Origin: Chloroflexota bacterium
GTDB lineage: Bacteria > Chloroflexota > Anaerolineae > Aggregatilineales > Phototrophicaceae
NCBI GenBank assembly: GCA_011523515.1
Contig: WTGO01000074.1
Coordinates: 1 to 64,000 of the forward strand
Length of the DNA: 64,000 nucleotides
Direction of reading: 5' to 3'
Notes under the pieces: model-generated
Seen by the model: the letters and a program-made list of their open reading frames with translations, nothing else
Told to the model about the DNA's origin: nothing
The model's database searches: none
Shown: positions 40,781 to 49,458 of the stretch, piece by piece
Layout of the letters: every line of letters begins with the position of its first letter
How positions within the stretch are numbered: position 1 is the first letter of the stretch
Made by a program: the position numbers and the translations under genes

Positions 40781-42571
40781 ATGTATATTCTTGGCATTTC
40801 GGCCTTCTATCACGATTCGGCAGCCGCCTTGATACGAGACGGCGAGTTGGTCGCCGCGGCTATGGAAGAGCGATTTTCGCGGGTGAAACACGACAGCGGC
40901 TTCCCGCAACTTGCTGCCGAGTTTTGCCTGGAGCAGGCTGGAATCACAGCGCGTGATTTGGACTATGTCGTTTTCTACGAGAAACCGCTGCAGAAATTCG
41001 AGCGCATACTTCAGACCGCGCTCAACACATTTCCCCGCTCCGCAAGCTTCTGGCGGGAATCCATGCTGACCTGGCTTAGCGACAAGCTCTGGGTGCGCAG
41101 CCATGTAGCCCGGGGCATCGGCGTGCCATACGAAAAAGTCCTTTTCTGCGACCATCACATGAGCCACGCCGCCAGCGCCTTTTATGCCAGTCCCTTTAGA
41201 GACGCCGCCATTCTCACCGTGGACGGCGTCGGCGAATGGACCACCACAACCTTGGGTGTGGGCAACAGCACGCTGGGCGAGCCCGTCGACGGACCGGCAA
41301 CCATTGAGCTTTTCGAGGAGCAGCGCTTTCCGCATTCGCTGGGTCTGCTTTACTCCACTTTCACCGCCTGGCTCGGTTTCCGCGTGAATAACGGCGAATA
41401 CAAAGTCATGGGCATGAGCCCTTATGGCAGGCCGCGCTACATGGACAAGATCAGCCAGGTCGTGTCGCTGGACGAAACGAGCGGCGCTTTTCGCTTGAAT
41501 ATGGATTACTTCGACTTTCATCGCTCCACGACGCAGAGCTACAGCCGCAAATTTCTCGACCTCTTTGGCGAAAAACGCGATGCTGACGTCGAATTCTTCA
41601 CCATGGGAACGAATCCGGAGCGCTCCGCCGAGCAAACCGCCATCGAGAGCAACCAGTATTATGCCGATGTCGCCGCCAGCATCCAGCAATTCACCGAAGA
41701 CGCTTTGGTCAAAATCGCCACCTATTTGCACCAGCGCACGGGCAAGAGCAAGTTGGTGATGGCCGGGGGCGTGGCGCTGAACACCAAAGCCAATTGGCGG
41801 CTGCTCAACGAATCGCCGTTTGAGGAGCTGTGGATTCAGCCCGCGGCGGGCGATGACGGCGGCGCTCTCGGGGCAGCGCTATGGGCTTGGCACGCCGTGC
41901 TGGGCAAGCCGCGCAAATGGGTGCAGACACATGCCTACTACGGACGCAGCTTTAGCGATGCCAAATGCCGCGAGTTTCTGGATGAAGAGCAGCTGAGCTA
42001 CGTGAGCTACGATGACGAATCCAAACTCACCGAAGCCATCGTTGACGCGCTAACGCAGCAGCAAGTCATCGGTTTCCATCAGGGACGCTTCGAATGGGGC
42101 CCGCGCGCCCTGGGCAACCGCAGCATCCTGGCGGATCCGCGCGGCGCCGATATGAAAGAGATCGTTAATACCAAGATCAAATTCCGCGAGCCTTTCCGAC
42201 CATTTGCGCCGGTCATTTTGCGTGAAAGGTCGCCCGAGTATTTCGATTACCCGCAAGTCGCGGAACACGAAACGCCACGCTATATGTTGATGGTCGCTCC
42301 CATCAAGGCAGACAAACAGTCGGAGATCCACGCCGTGAATCACGAAGGCACCGGCCGGCTGCAATCTATCGACCGTGACACCAATGCGCGCTATTACGAC
42401 ATCGTGCGTACGTTCGGGGAAGCGACTGGCGTACCCGTCGTACTCAATACATCGTTCAATCTGCGCGGCGAACCCATTGTGAATACACCGCGCGAGGCTT
42501 ACAATACCTTCCGCAACAGCGATATCGACATGCTGGTTCTTGGTTCGCACATCGTGAAAAAATCCACCTGA
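40781..42571 (+). CDS. NodU/TobZ-family O-carbamoyltransferase
   Basis: A 596-residue carbamoyltransferase that uses carbamoyl phosphate and ATP to O-carbamoylate a sugar or other hydroxyl. The N-terminal ASKHA/Kae1-like domain starts with ILGISAFYHDSAAAL and contains HHMSHAASAF, EWTTTT and VMAGGVALNTKANW. The C-terminal YrdC-like domain-containing region includes FEWGPRALGNRSILADPR and REPFRPFAPVI. Start ATG at 40781. Substrate not known; neighbours (a secreted SGNH hydrolase, small membrane proteins) suggest an envelope glycan or lipid rather than a soluble antibiotic. Confidence 0.92.
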   Translation: MYILGISAFYHDSAAALIRDGELVAAAMEERFSRVKHDSGFPQLAAEFCLEQAGITARDLDYVVFYEKPLQKFERILQTALNTFPRSASFWRESMLTWLSDKLWVRSHVARGIGVPYEKVLFCDHHMSHAASAFYASPFRDAAILTVDGVGEWTTTTLGVGNSTLGEPVDGPATIELFEEQRFPHSLGLLYSTFTAWLGFRVNNGEYKVMGMSPYGRPRYMDKISQVVSLDETSGAFRLNMDYFDFHRSTTQSYSRKFLDLFGEKRDADVEFFTMGTNPERSAEQTAIESNQYYADVAASIQQFTEDALVKIATYLHQRTGKSKLVMAGGVALNTKANWRLLNESPFEELWIQPAAGDDGGALGAALWAWHAVLGKPRKWVQTHAYYGRSFSDAKCREFLDEEQLSYVSYDDESKLTEAIVDALTQQQVIGFHQGRFEWGPRALGNRSILADPRGADMKEIVNTKIKFREPFRPFAPVILRERSPEYFDYPQVAEHETPRYMLMVAPIKADKQSEIHAVNHEGTGRLQSIDRDTNARYYDIVRTFGEATGVPVVLNTSFNLRGEPIVNTPREAYNTFRNSDIDMLVLGSHIVKKST

Positions 42572-42597
42572 ATACGGGTAGCGAGGCTGCACAGGAC

Positions 42598-42810
42598 ATG
42601 ACTTCAAAAACCAAGAACGACGGCGACTCGCCCAGTGCGCTGCAGGACTTCTTTGTCCGCCTGGGAGTATTGGGGGAGCTGTTGGCCTTCCTATGGAAGC
42701 GCAAGCTCTACTGGATGCTGCCGATGGTCATTACCCTCATCGTCTTCGCCCTGCTGATCGTCGTAGGCGGCTCCAGCCCACTGAGCCCCTTTATCTACAC
42801 CCTGTTCTAG
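42598..42810 (+). CDS. DUF5989-like small membrane protein
   Basis: A 70-residue protein with one C-terminal hydrophobic segment (about residues 40-60). The stretch LGELLAFLWKRKLYWMLPMV is the recognisable core of the short proteins commonly encoded beside TobZ-type carbamoyltransferases. Function is unknown. Confidence 0.75.
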   Translation: MTSKTKNDGDSPSALQDFFVRLGVLGELLAFLWKRKLYWMLPMVITLIVFALLIVVGGSSPLSPFIYTLF

Positions 42811-42843
42811 ACGGTTCGCGTACACGGCCAGATAAGGGCAACC

Positions 42844-43242
42844 ATGGAACTATCGCAGATCAAGCTGCTCGGAGTGCTCGCGCTGATCCTTATCGTGCTG
42901 CGCCTCGGATGGATAGTGCATCAGCGCTCGATCGCGCGCAAGCCAATTCGCGGCGGCGGCATTTCGGGATTGTTCAGCTTTCTTTCCGGGCTGTGCTTCG
43001 TCTCGATCTTGCCCAGCATTCTTATGAGCATCCTGGTACTGCATCCCGAAGCCGTGAACCTGGCCGGCATGACTTGGCATCCGCTGATTCTGACGGTGGT
43101 AGCGCTTGGCCTGGGCAGCTTCGTCTTCGCCCTAATGCACGCGCTGTTTGAGCACGGCCCATTGGAGCGTGTCATGCAAGCGGAAGCGTCGCGCGAGACG
43201 CGCGGCTGGACGGAAGAGGACGCCAAGTCGTCGGGGCTTTAA
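42844..43242 (+). CDS. Three-TM membrane protein, function unknown
   Basis: A 132-residue protein with hydrophobic segments at about residues 8-22, 42-64 and 80-102 and a charged C-terminus. I recognise no family. It lies 33 bp after the DUF5989-like gene and may be the last gene of the carbamoyltransferase cluster. Convergent with gyrB. Confidence 0.6.
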   Translation: MELSQIKLLGVLALILIVLRLGWIVHQRSIARKPIRGGGISGLFSFLSGLCFVSILPSILMSILVLHPEAVNLAGMTWHPLILTVVALGLGSFVFALMHALFEHGPLERVMQAEASRETRGWTEEDAKSSGL

Positions 43243-43258
43243 GTATCAATTGGCCGGA

Positions 43259-45244
43259 CTAAATGTCGAGGTTGCGCACCTGCTTGGCATGCGTCTGGAT
43301 GAATCGGCGCCGCGGGGGAACACTGGCGCCCATCAGCATATCGAAGATCTTGTCTGCGTCAGCAGCGTCTTCAATCGTCACTTGCAGCAGCGTACGCGAC
43401 TCCGGATCCATCGTGGTCTCCCATAGTTGCTCGGGATTCATCTCGCCCAGCCCCTTGTAGCGCTGCACCGTGACTTTGTCCGGATTCTTGAAATTCTTCA
43501 TCGACCGCTTGAGCAGGTCATCGTCGGTGGATCCCGCCTCCGGGTGGACATACTCCATCTGCTTGCCGTTCTTCAGCAGAAAGATCGGCGGCTGCGCGAT
43601 GTAAAGATGCCCCTGCTGAATGATCTGCGGCATGTGGCGGAAGAAAAACGTCAGCAGCAAGGTGCGAATGTGGCTGCCATCGACATCGGCGTCAGTCATG
43701 ATGATGACCCGGCCATAGCGCAAACGGTCAATTGTCATCTCCTCGTGGATGCCGGTGCCCAGCGCCGAAATCAACGCCTTGATTTCGTTGTTGTCCAAAA
43801 TCTTGTCGATACGCGCGCGCTCGGTATTTAGAATCTTCCCGCGCAAGGGCAGGATCGCCTGGAAGTGACGGTCGCGGCCTTGCTTGGCGCTGCCGCCGGC
43901 GGAGTCGCCCTCGACGATGTAAATCTCGGCGCCTTCGCCCCGTTCGGAGCAGTCCGCCAGCTTGCCCGGCAAGGTACTGCTCTCCAGCAGGCTAGGTCCG
44001 CTGCGCACTAGCTCGCGCGCTTTCTTGGCCGCTTCACGAGCGCGTTTGCTCGTGAGACACTTGTCGACGATTCGGCGGGCATCGCGACCATTCGTTTCGA
44101 GGAATTCATTGAACGCTTCGGTAACGACCTGCGATACGGCGCCCTGCGCCTCCGGATTCAGCAACTTGACCTTGGTCTGGCTCTCGAATTGCGGATCGGG
44201 ATGCTTGACACTAACAATGGCGGTCAAACCCTCCAGCGTGTCATTACCCGAGAAGTTCCCGTCCTTGTCCTTTAGCAAGCCGGCTTTGCGCGCATAGCGG
44301 TTGATCACGCCGGTGATGGACGAGCGCAATCCGGTGATATGCGTACCGCCGTCGGGCGTATTGATCGTATTCGTGAAGGCCAGCTCAGTCGTAGTCGCGA
44401 CGTCTGCGTACTGAAAGGCGACTTCTACGCCGATCGTGTAGGGATTGCCTTCGCGGTCGCTGTACTCAATCTCACGCTCCACGTGAATGATGCGGTGGAT
44501 CTCGCGCCGGTTTCGGTTGAGATAACGCACAAACGAGCGCAGCCCGCCATCGAAATAGAAGGTCGCCTCACTCGCTATCGGCTCGTCGCGCTCGTCACGC
44601 AGGGAAATCGTCACCTTGCGCGTCACAAATGCCATCTCGCGAAAACGAGTCATTAGGGTGCTGAAGCTGAATTCATTTGGCTCCATCACCGTGAAATCGG
44701 GCACGAACCAGATCACGGTCCCGGTTTCTTCGCCTTCTTCCAGCGGCCGGACAGGTTTCACGCGCCTGGTGGCGACGCCCTCCTTGTAGGTCTGCCGCCA
44801 GACGTGTCCATCGCGATATATGGTCGCGGTCATTCTCGCCGAAAGGGCGTTTACTGCGGAAACACCTACCCCATGCAACCCGCCGCTGACTTTGTATGCT
44901 TCATTGTCAAATTTGCCGCCGGATCCTACCTCGGTCATAACCAGCTCAAGCGCGGATTTGCCGCTCTCGTGTTCATCAACTGGGATGCCGACGCCGTTGT
45001 CTCTTATCGTTGTCGAACCGTCTTTGTGAAGCGTGACCGAAATATAGTCACAGCGCCCGGCAAGGGCTTCATCAACGGAGTTGTCGACCACTTCGTAAAT
45101 CAGATGGTGCAGCGCGCGAGCGTCGGTTCCGCCGACATACATGCCAGGTCGCCGACGGATATGCTCACGCGGTTCCAGCTTCTGAATGTTGCTCGCGTTG
45201 TAATCGCTCTCCTGCTGGGCGACCGTAGTCTTGTCTTTTGCCAT
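43259..45244 (-). CDS. gyrB: DNA gyrase subunit B
   Basis: A 661-residue type IIA topoisomerase ATPase subunit. The GHKL motifs include DNGVGIPVD and GLHGVGVSAVNAL, the TOPRIM glutamate is in EGDSAGGSAKQGRDR, and the DxD motif is in DADVDGSHI. Length matches the short form without the enterobacterial insertion. ParE cannot be excluded from a single sequence, but the pattern (QAILPLRGKILN) is gyrase-like. ATG at 45244 follows AGGAG. Confidence 0.93.
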   Translation of the reverse strand: MAKDKTTVAQQESDYNASNIQKLEPREHIRRRPGMYVGGTDARALHHLIYEVVDNSVDEALAGRCDYISVTLHKDGSTTIRDNGVGIPVDEHESGKSALELVMTEVGSGGKFDNEAYKVSGGLHGVGVSAVNALSARMTATIYRDGHVWRQTYKEGVATRRVKPVRPLEEGEETGTVIWFVPDFTVMEPNEFSFSTLMTRFREMAFVTRKVTISLRDERDEPIASEATFYFDGGLRSFVRYLNRNRREIHRIIHVEREIEYSDREGNPYTIGVEVAFQYADVATTTELAFTNTINTPDGGTHITGLRSSITGVINRYARKAGLLKDKDGNFSGNDTLEGLTAIVSVKHPDPQFESQTKVKLLNPEAQGAVSQVVTEAFNEFLETNGRDARRIVDKCLTSKRAREAAKKARELVRSGPSLLESSTLPGKLADCSERGEGAEIYIVEGDSAGGSAKQGRDRHFQAILPLRGKILNTERARIDKILDNNEIKALISALGTGIHEEMTIDRLRYGRVIIMTDADVDGSHIRTLLLTFFFRHMPQIIQQGHLYIAQPPIFLLKNGKQMEYVHPEAGSTDDDLLKRSMKNFKNPDKVTVQRYKGLGEMNPEQLWETTMDPESRTLLQVTIEDAADADKIFDMLMGASVPPRRRFIQTHAKQVRNLDI

Positions 45245-45420
45245 TATGTCTCCTGACAAATGCCCTTGCTCGCTGCTCCATCAACACAAGTAATATCACT
45301 AACTAAGAGCAGTTGCCGCCGCACGCAAAGGCACACTGGCTAGCATCGATTCTTAGGCTAATTGTACTACAGGACGGGCCTATGGACAATCCGAACCACG
45401 GGAAACATGGCGCGAAACCA

Positions 45421-45449
45421 TTGACAGCAGGCCGCGCTAAACTTATGAT
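45421..45449 (+). promoter_or_regulatory. Promoter of tRNA-Arg
   Basis: TTGACA (45421-45426) and TATGAT (45444-45449) with a 17-bp spacer, 10 bp upstream of the tRNA 5' end. Confidence 0.75.
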
Positions 45450-45459
45450 TTGCTACGTT

Positions 45460-45532
45460 GCCTCTGTAGCTCAGCGGATAGAGCACCGGTCTTCTAAACC
45501 GTAGGTCGCAGGTTCGAGTCCTGCCAGGGGCG
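45460..45532 (+). tRNA. tRNA-Arg (anticodon TCT)
   Basis: A 73-nt cloverleaf with a 7-bp acceptor stem (GCCTCTG with CAGGGGC), a D arm (GCTC/GAGC), an anticodon loop CTTCTAA carrying TCT and a T arm GCAGG/CCTGC around TTCGAGT. CCA is not encoded. The top pair of the anticodon stem (C27/T43) is mismatched. Confidence 0.93.
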
Positions 45533-45568
45533 CCTATTCCATTAGGGCGTCAGAGTCACAAAATTGCG

Positions 45569-46852
45569 CTACGCAGTAATCTCCGTGAAGAGCTGCCTTG
45601 TATCGGCGCCAAGCTTTCGCTTATTCACCTTCGCCCACTTCTCCAGCTCGCGATAATGCGCCACAGCTTCGGCACGCCGACCGAGCCTGACGTAAAGCCG
45701 CAAGAGCTTCAGATGAATCGCCTCGATTGAGAAGTCGGCGTCAATGGCTTTGCCCAGCGTAAGCAACGCCAGCTCATCATTGCCCTGTTCCGACCAAATG
45801 TCCGCGATTTGAGTAAGCGCCTCGGTATTGGCTGCGCTGTAGGCCTCGCGCCGTTCGTCGATCCAGCCATCGCTGTGACCTTGCAGGAAGGGGCCACGAT
45901 ACAGTTTCGCCACATTTTGCCAAATTTGAAACGCGTCAGGCGGATCGCCATGCCGGCACAGCAGCAGCGACTCCACGAATTCAAAGGCGTCGAAGTAAAA
46001 CGGAATCTCCGTGTTAATGCGATAGTAAGTGCCGTCGTGCGAAAGTATGTCCATGCCAAGCGCCTTGTGCAAGCGGCGCTTTGTCACATGAAATACATTT
46101 ACTGCCTGGTCAATGTCCAGATCTGGCCAGAAAACTTCACAAATCTGATTGCGCGTGACTTCCGGGCGATCCATGACAAAGAAGAGCAGGAGTCGGGGAA
46201 GATGCCCTTCCCAGTTATCTACCAACCTGTCATCTAGAAATACGTATCCCGGTCCCAGCGACAATACTTTGAGACTGGCGTCCTCGGCATTGCGCCTCCC
46301 GTAGAAGTCTTTATGTATTAGATCGTCATCGTGCAAGATCACCGCATGTCGCTTGGCGATCATCGACAGCCAGGGCAGACGGGGCAAGGTGCGTCCATTA
46401 ATCACGATTGTGCAGCGATCGGGCGCCAGGTGCGACAGGCGCTCTATAAAGCGGTGAATGTCATCCGCCGCATCCGCCCGATCAAACTCGTCAAGCAGGA
46501 GAATGAAGTCGCCGTCGGCTAATTCTGACAGCTCGTCAAGAAAAGTCTTTAGCACCAGATCCAGGTGACGATAGGGATTCTGAAGAACATTTTGCGGCAA
46601 AACATTCAAATGGCGGCCGAAACTGGCATGCTGTTTTGACAATCCATTTATAAGACCAGTTACGAAGTGGAATAGATCGACATCGTCAATGTCCAGCGCA
46701 TAGTAGTAGGCCTTTCGCGCGCTTTCGCTTAACAAGCGCGCAACTACCAGCGACCGAAACTGGCTATCGGGATGAAAAAGGATTATTTTGGACTCGCGGG
46801 CAAAGGCTAACAGGTTTTCAAAAGCGGGTTCAATGTGACGGTGGATGTTCAT
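45569..46852 (-). CDS. BTAD/MalT-type transcriptional regulator with degenerate P-loop
   Basis: A 427-residue protein. The N-terminal about 190 residues look like a STAND/MalT ATPase core: a Walker-B-like FILLLDEFDRAD is present, but the expected P-loop position reads ILFHPDSQFRSLV, with no GK[ST]. A winged-helix DNA-binding segment follows (about residues 215-280, with LLFFVMDRPEVTRNQICEVFWP and NVFHVTKRRLHKAL). Residues about 285-427 are a BTAD/TPR-like bacterial transcriptional activation domain. Such regulators are numerous in Chloroflexota and actinobacteria. Target genes unknown; an AT-rich 185-bp upstream region separates it from the FadD-like gene. Confidence 0.82.
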   Translation of the reverse strand: MNIHRHIEPAFENLLAFARESKIILFHPDSQFRSLVVARLLSESARKAYYYALDIDDVDLFHFVTGLINGLSKQHASFGRHLNVLPQNVLQNPYRHLDLVLKTFLDELSELADGDFILLLDEFDRADAADDIHRFIERLSHLAPDRCTIVINGRTLPRLPWLSMIAKRHAVILHDDDLIHKDFYGRRNAEDASLKVLSLGPGYVFLDDRLVDNWEGHLPRLLLFFVMDRPEVTRNQICEVFWPDLDIDQAVNVFHVTKRRLHKALGMDILSHDGTYYRINTEIPFYFDAFEFVESLLLCRHGDPPDAFQIWQNVAKLYRGPFLQGHSDGWIDERREAYSAANTEALTQIADIWSEQGNDELALLTLGKAIDADFSIEAIHLKLLRLYVRLGRRAEAVAHYRELEKWAKVNKRKLGADTRQLFTEITA

Positions 46853-46879
46853 GTTCCGTACTTCTTATAATTTATGTCT

Positions 46880-46925
46880 TGACGTTAAGATTACTATGCT
46901 ATCGTAAAACCTAATACTTTCAATG
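46880..46925 (-). promoter_or_regulatory. AT-rich promoter region of the BTAD regulator
   Basis: Minus-strand TTGAAA followed by a TAGCAT-type box about 16 bp later in an AT-rich stretch unlike the surroundings. Element assignment is tentative. Confidence 0.3.
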
Positions 46926-47038
46926 TAAAACTAGGATAGTTCCAACCGCTTGCAACTATAGTTCTTGATGGTTTCCAACAGAACTGGCTATCGTGCGCTC
47001 CCTGTCCGGATATGTTTTTGGCCGCGCCCCTTGCATCG

Positions 47039-48778
47039 TCATGCGTCCTCCGCATCCAACCTTACCAACTCACGCCGCAGTGTTTTCCCGACGGCGGTCT
47101 TTGGCAATTCGTCAATAATGGCGATACGCCGTGGTATCTCGTAGGGCGCCAGCTTTTCGCCAAGGAAAGCGATTAGATCGTCCTGGTCCAGCTCATGCCC
47201 CGGTTTACACACGATCCAGGCCTTGAGAGCTTCCTGGCCGGCTCGCTCCGGATGCGGAATCCCGGCAACGCCCACTTCAAGCACGTCGGGATGGGAGGTG
47301 ATCGCATTTTCAACGGTTGCCGGATAGACATTGTAGCCGCCTATTAGCGCCATGTCCTTTTTGCGGTCGACAATGTAAAAGTAGCCGTCTTCATCCATTC
47401 GGGCGATATCGCCGGTGTAGAGCCAGCGCTTGCCATCTTTTTCGCGCAGCACATTTTGAGTCTCTTCCACCATGCCGTGGTAACCGACCATTACATTGGG
47501 ACCGGCCATGACCAGCTCGCCAACCTCGCCGACCGGTACATCGGTTTCGCCATCATCAAGACTGACGATTCGCATGTCCATCTCCGGCAGAGGCAGCCCT
47601 ATGGATCCGGGTCGATTCTCTCGGTATATCGGGTTAACATGTGTGGCCGTCGGCGCTTCGCTCATGCCAAATCCTTCGCGCACGCTGCCACCGGAAAGCC
47701 GCTCAAACTCCGCCTTGGTCGCTTCCGGCAAGGGCGCCGACCCGCTCAAGCAGAGTTGCAGCGAACTCAAGTCCACCTCGCCGTTTTGAACGCCTGGATG
47801 ATTATTGATGGCGGTGTAAAGCGCGGGCACGCCAGGGAAAAGCGTCGTGCGAAACGTCTCGATATTGCCCAGCACATCATCAATGTCGCGCGGATTAGGC
47901 GCCAACACGATTTCGCAGCCGCGATACACGCTTGTGCTGACGACAACGACCAGGCCATAAACATGGAAAAACGGTATCGCGCCGAGAAAGATCTGATCTT
48001 CAGCCGCAGTGTCGAAGAGGTCGAGAAAGCCTTCGGTTTGCAGCATATTGGCCACCAGAGCCCGGTGCTTGGACATCGCCGCCTTGGCAACACCCGTCGT
48101 GCCGCCGGTGTACTGGAATATGGCCAGGTCCTCCGCCTTTACCACCACATTGGGTCGTTTTCCGTCGAAGCGCCCGAGCAAATCCTGAAACCAGTGATCT
48201 CCTTCTTCCACATCTTGCAGGAAGTGGCCCTCTTTTTTCTCCTTGGCGATGGTGAAGAGAAACTTGGCCAAGCCCGGCAAATATTCCTTGACGTTAGCGA
48301 CGATGACTGTTTTGACTTTGGTCTGAGGCTGCACACGTTTGACGAGACCGTAAAACAGCGTCATCGTCAGCACAATTTCGGCATCGCAATCGTTGATTTG
48401 ATGCGCCATTTTGTCGGCCGGGTAAGTCGGGTTAGTCGCTGCGACAACGCCGCCGGCTTTGAGAATGGCGTAAAAGCTGATTACAAATGCAACCGAATTA
48501 GGCATCACAATGGCGACGCGATCGCTCTTCTGTAGCCCAAGATCCACCAATGCCGCTGCCATGGCGTCCGATGCGCGATCCAGTTCCTCGTATGTGATCG
48601 ACCGGCTCATCCGCCCGAATACCGGCAAGTTCGCCGGGGTGATGAGCGCCGTGTTATGGGGTACGCGATTACGGGTATCTTTCAGCAGTTGATGAAGCGG
48701 TATATCGGGAAACTCCAACGAAGTAGGCATACCTATATCGTAGCTCTTGGTCCACGGTCTTTCGGCGTAAGTCACCAT
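47039..48778 (-). CDS. Long-chain fatty-acid-CoA ligase-like enzyme
   Basis: A 579-residue ANL-family ligase. AMP-binding motif QYTGGTTGVAKAAM, YxxTE-type GFGMSEAPTATHVNP, and the hinge region YTGDIARMDEDGYFYIVDRKKDM are present; the C-terminal Lys is in TAVGKTLRREL. The order and spacing match FadD. Fatty acid chain preference is not predictable. ATG at 48778 follows GAGG. It is preceded (in transcription direction) by a 4HBT thioesterase gene 143 bp away, which would oppose or edit its products. Confidence 0.92.
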   Translation of the reverse strand: MVTYAERPWTKSYDIGMPTSLEFPDIPLHQLLKDTRNRVPHNTALITPANLPVFGRMSRSITYEELDRASDAMAAALVDLGLQKSDRVAIVMPNSVAFVISFYAILKAGGVVAATNPTYPADKMAHQINDCDAEIVLTMTLFYGLVKRVQPQTKVKTVIVANVKEYLPGLAKFLFTIAKEKKEGHFLQDVEEGDHWFQDLLGRFDGKRPNVVVKAEDLAIFQYTGGTTGVAKAAMSKHRALVANMLQTEGFLDLFDTAAEDQIFLGAIPFFHVYGLVVVVSTSVYRGCEIVLAPNPRDIDDVLGNIETFRTTLFPGVPALYTAINNHPGVQNGEVDLSSLQLCLSGSAPLPEATKAEFERLSGGSVREGFGMSEAPTATHVNPIYRENRPGSIGLPLPEMDMRIVSLDDGETDVPVGEVGELVMAGPNVMVGYHGMVEETQNVLREKDGKRWLYTGDIARMDEDGYFYIVDRKKDMALIGGYNVYPATVENAITSHPDVLEVGVAGIPHPERAGQEALKAWIVCKPGHELDQDDLIAFLGEKLAPYEIPRRIAIIDELPKTAVGKTLRRELVRLDAEDA

Positions 48779-48921
48779 TCGGCTACACCTCAGCAATTAC
48801 TCGCAAGAATCTTCCCATTTAGTATAGCTTACTTCTGAAACGCACCAACTCCATTTGGCTGCTCCAGAAAGAAGCAATAGTCCTCCGCCAGACGCGCACG
48901 ATCGACGCGGCGTGGAGCGCG

Positions 48922-49365
48922 TCAATTGACCAGCCAAGGCTTCCAGGCTGAGGGAATCCGCGTGATCCGCCCCTGCGAATCAACGCAAATCAGCCTAAGG
49001 GAGGCGCTGAATACAATCTCGCCCGAGCTAGTATCCAATATGTCGCAGCCGAAAGTAATCGCCCGGCTCCGAACCTCATTGATCCAAGTCCTGACAGTAA
49101 CTTCCTGGTCATAATGCGATGCCCTCAGGTAGCGCGCTTTCAGGTCCGCCGCGACCAGGAAATACCCGGAATCTTCAATATCCGCATAGCTCCAGCCTCT
49201 CTCGCGGATATAAGCGCTGCGGCCCTCTTCAAACCAGACGAGATACACTGCGTGATGCACCACGCCCATGCTGTCAGTTTCGGCGTAACGGATGCGAAAT
49301 GTAGTCTGACAGTATTCGCGATCGGACGGCCCCACTGCTGCCTCCCGCATAATAGCAAGTGGCAT
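48922..49365 (-). CDS. 4-hydroxybenzoyl-CoA thioesterase-fold acyl-CoA thioesterase
   Basis: A 147-residue hotdog-fold thioesterase. The YbgC/4HBT signature is YAETDSMGVVHHAVYLVWFEEGR, with the catalytic Asp in place. It hydrolyses acyl-CoA or acyl-ACP in this family. ATG at 49365 follows AAGG; a TTG start 6 codons upstream is weaker. Same orientation as the FadD-like gene, suggesting a lipid-related unit. Confidence 0.9.
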   Translation of the reverse strand: MPLAIMREAAVGPSDREYCQTTFRIRYAETDSMGVVHHAVYLVWFEEGRSAYIRERGWSYADIEDSGYFLVAADLKARYLRASHYDQEVTVRTWINEVRSRAITFGCDILDTSSGEIVFSASLRLICVDSQGRITRIPSAWKPWLVN

Positions 49366-49458
49366 CAGTCTACCTTGCCGCAACTCTGAGCTACAAGCAT
49401 TGAATCTTGCCGCATTTGTGCCACACTAGACCGTACTCTGGCCGACAAAGGAATCATT

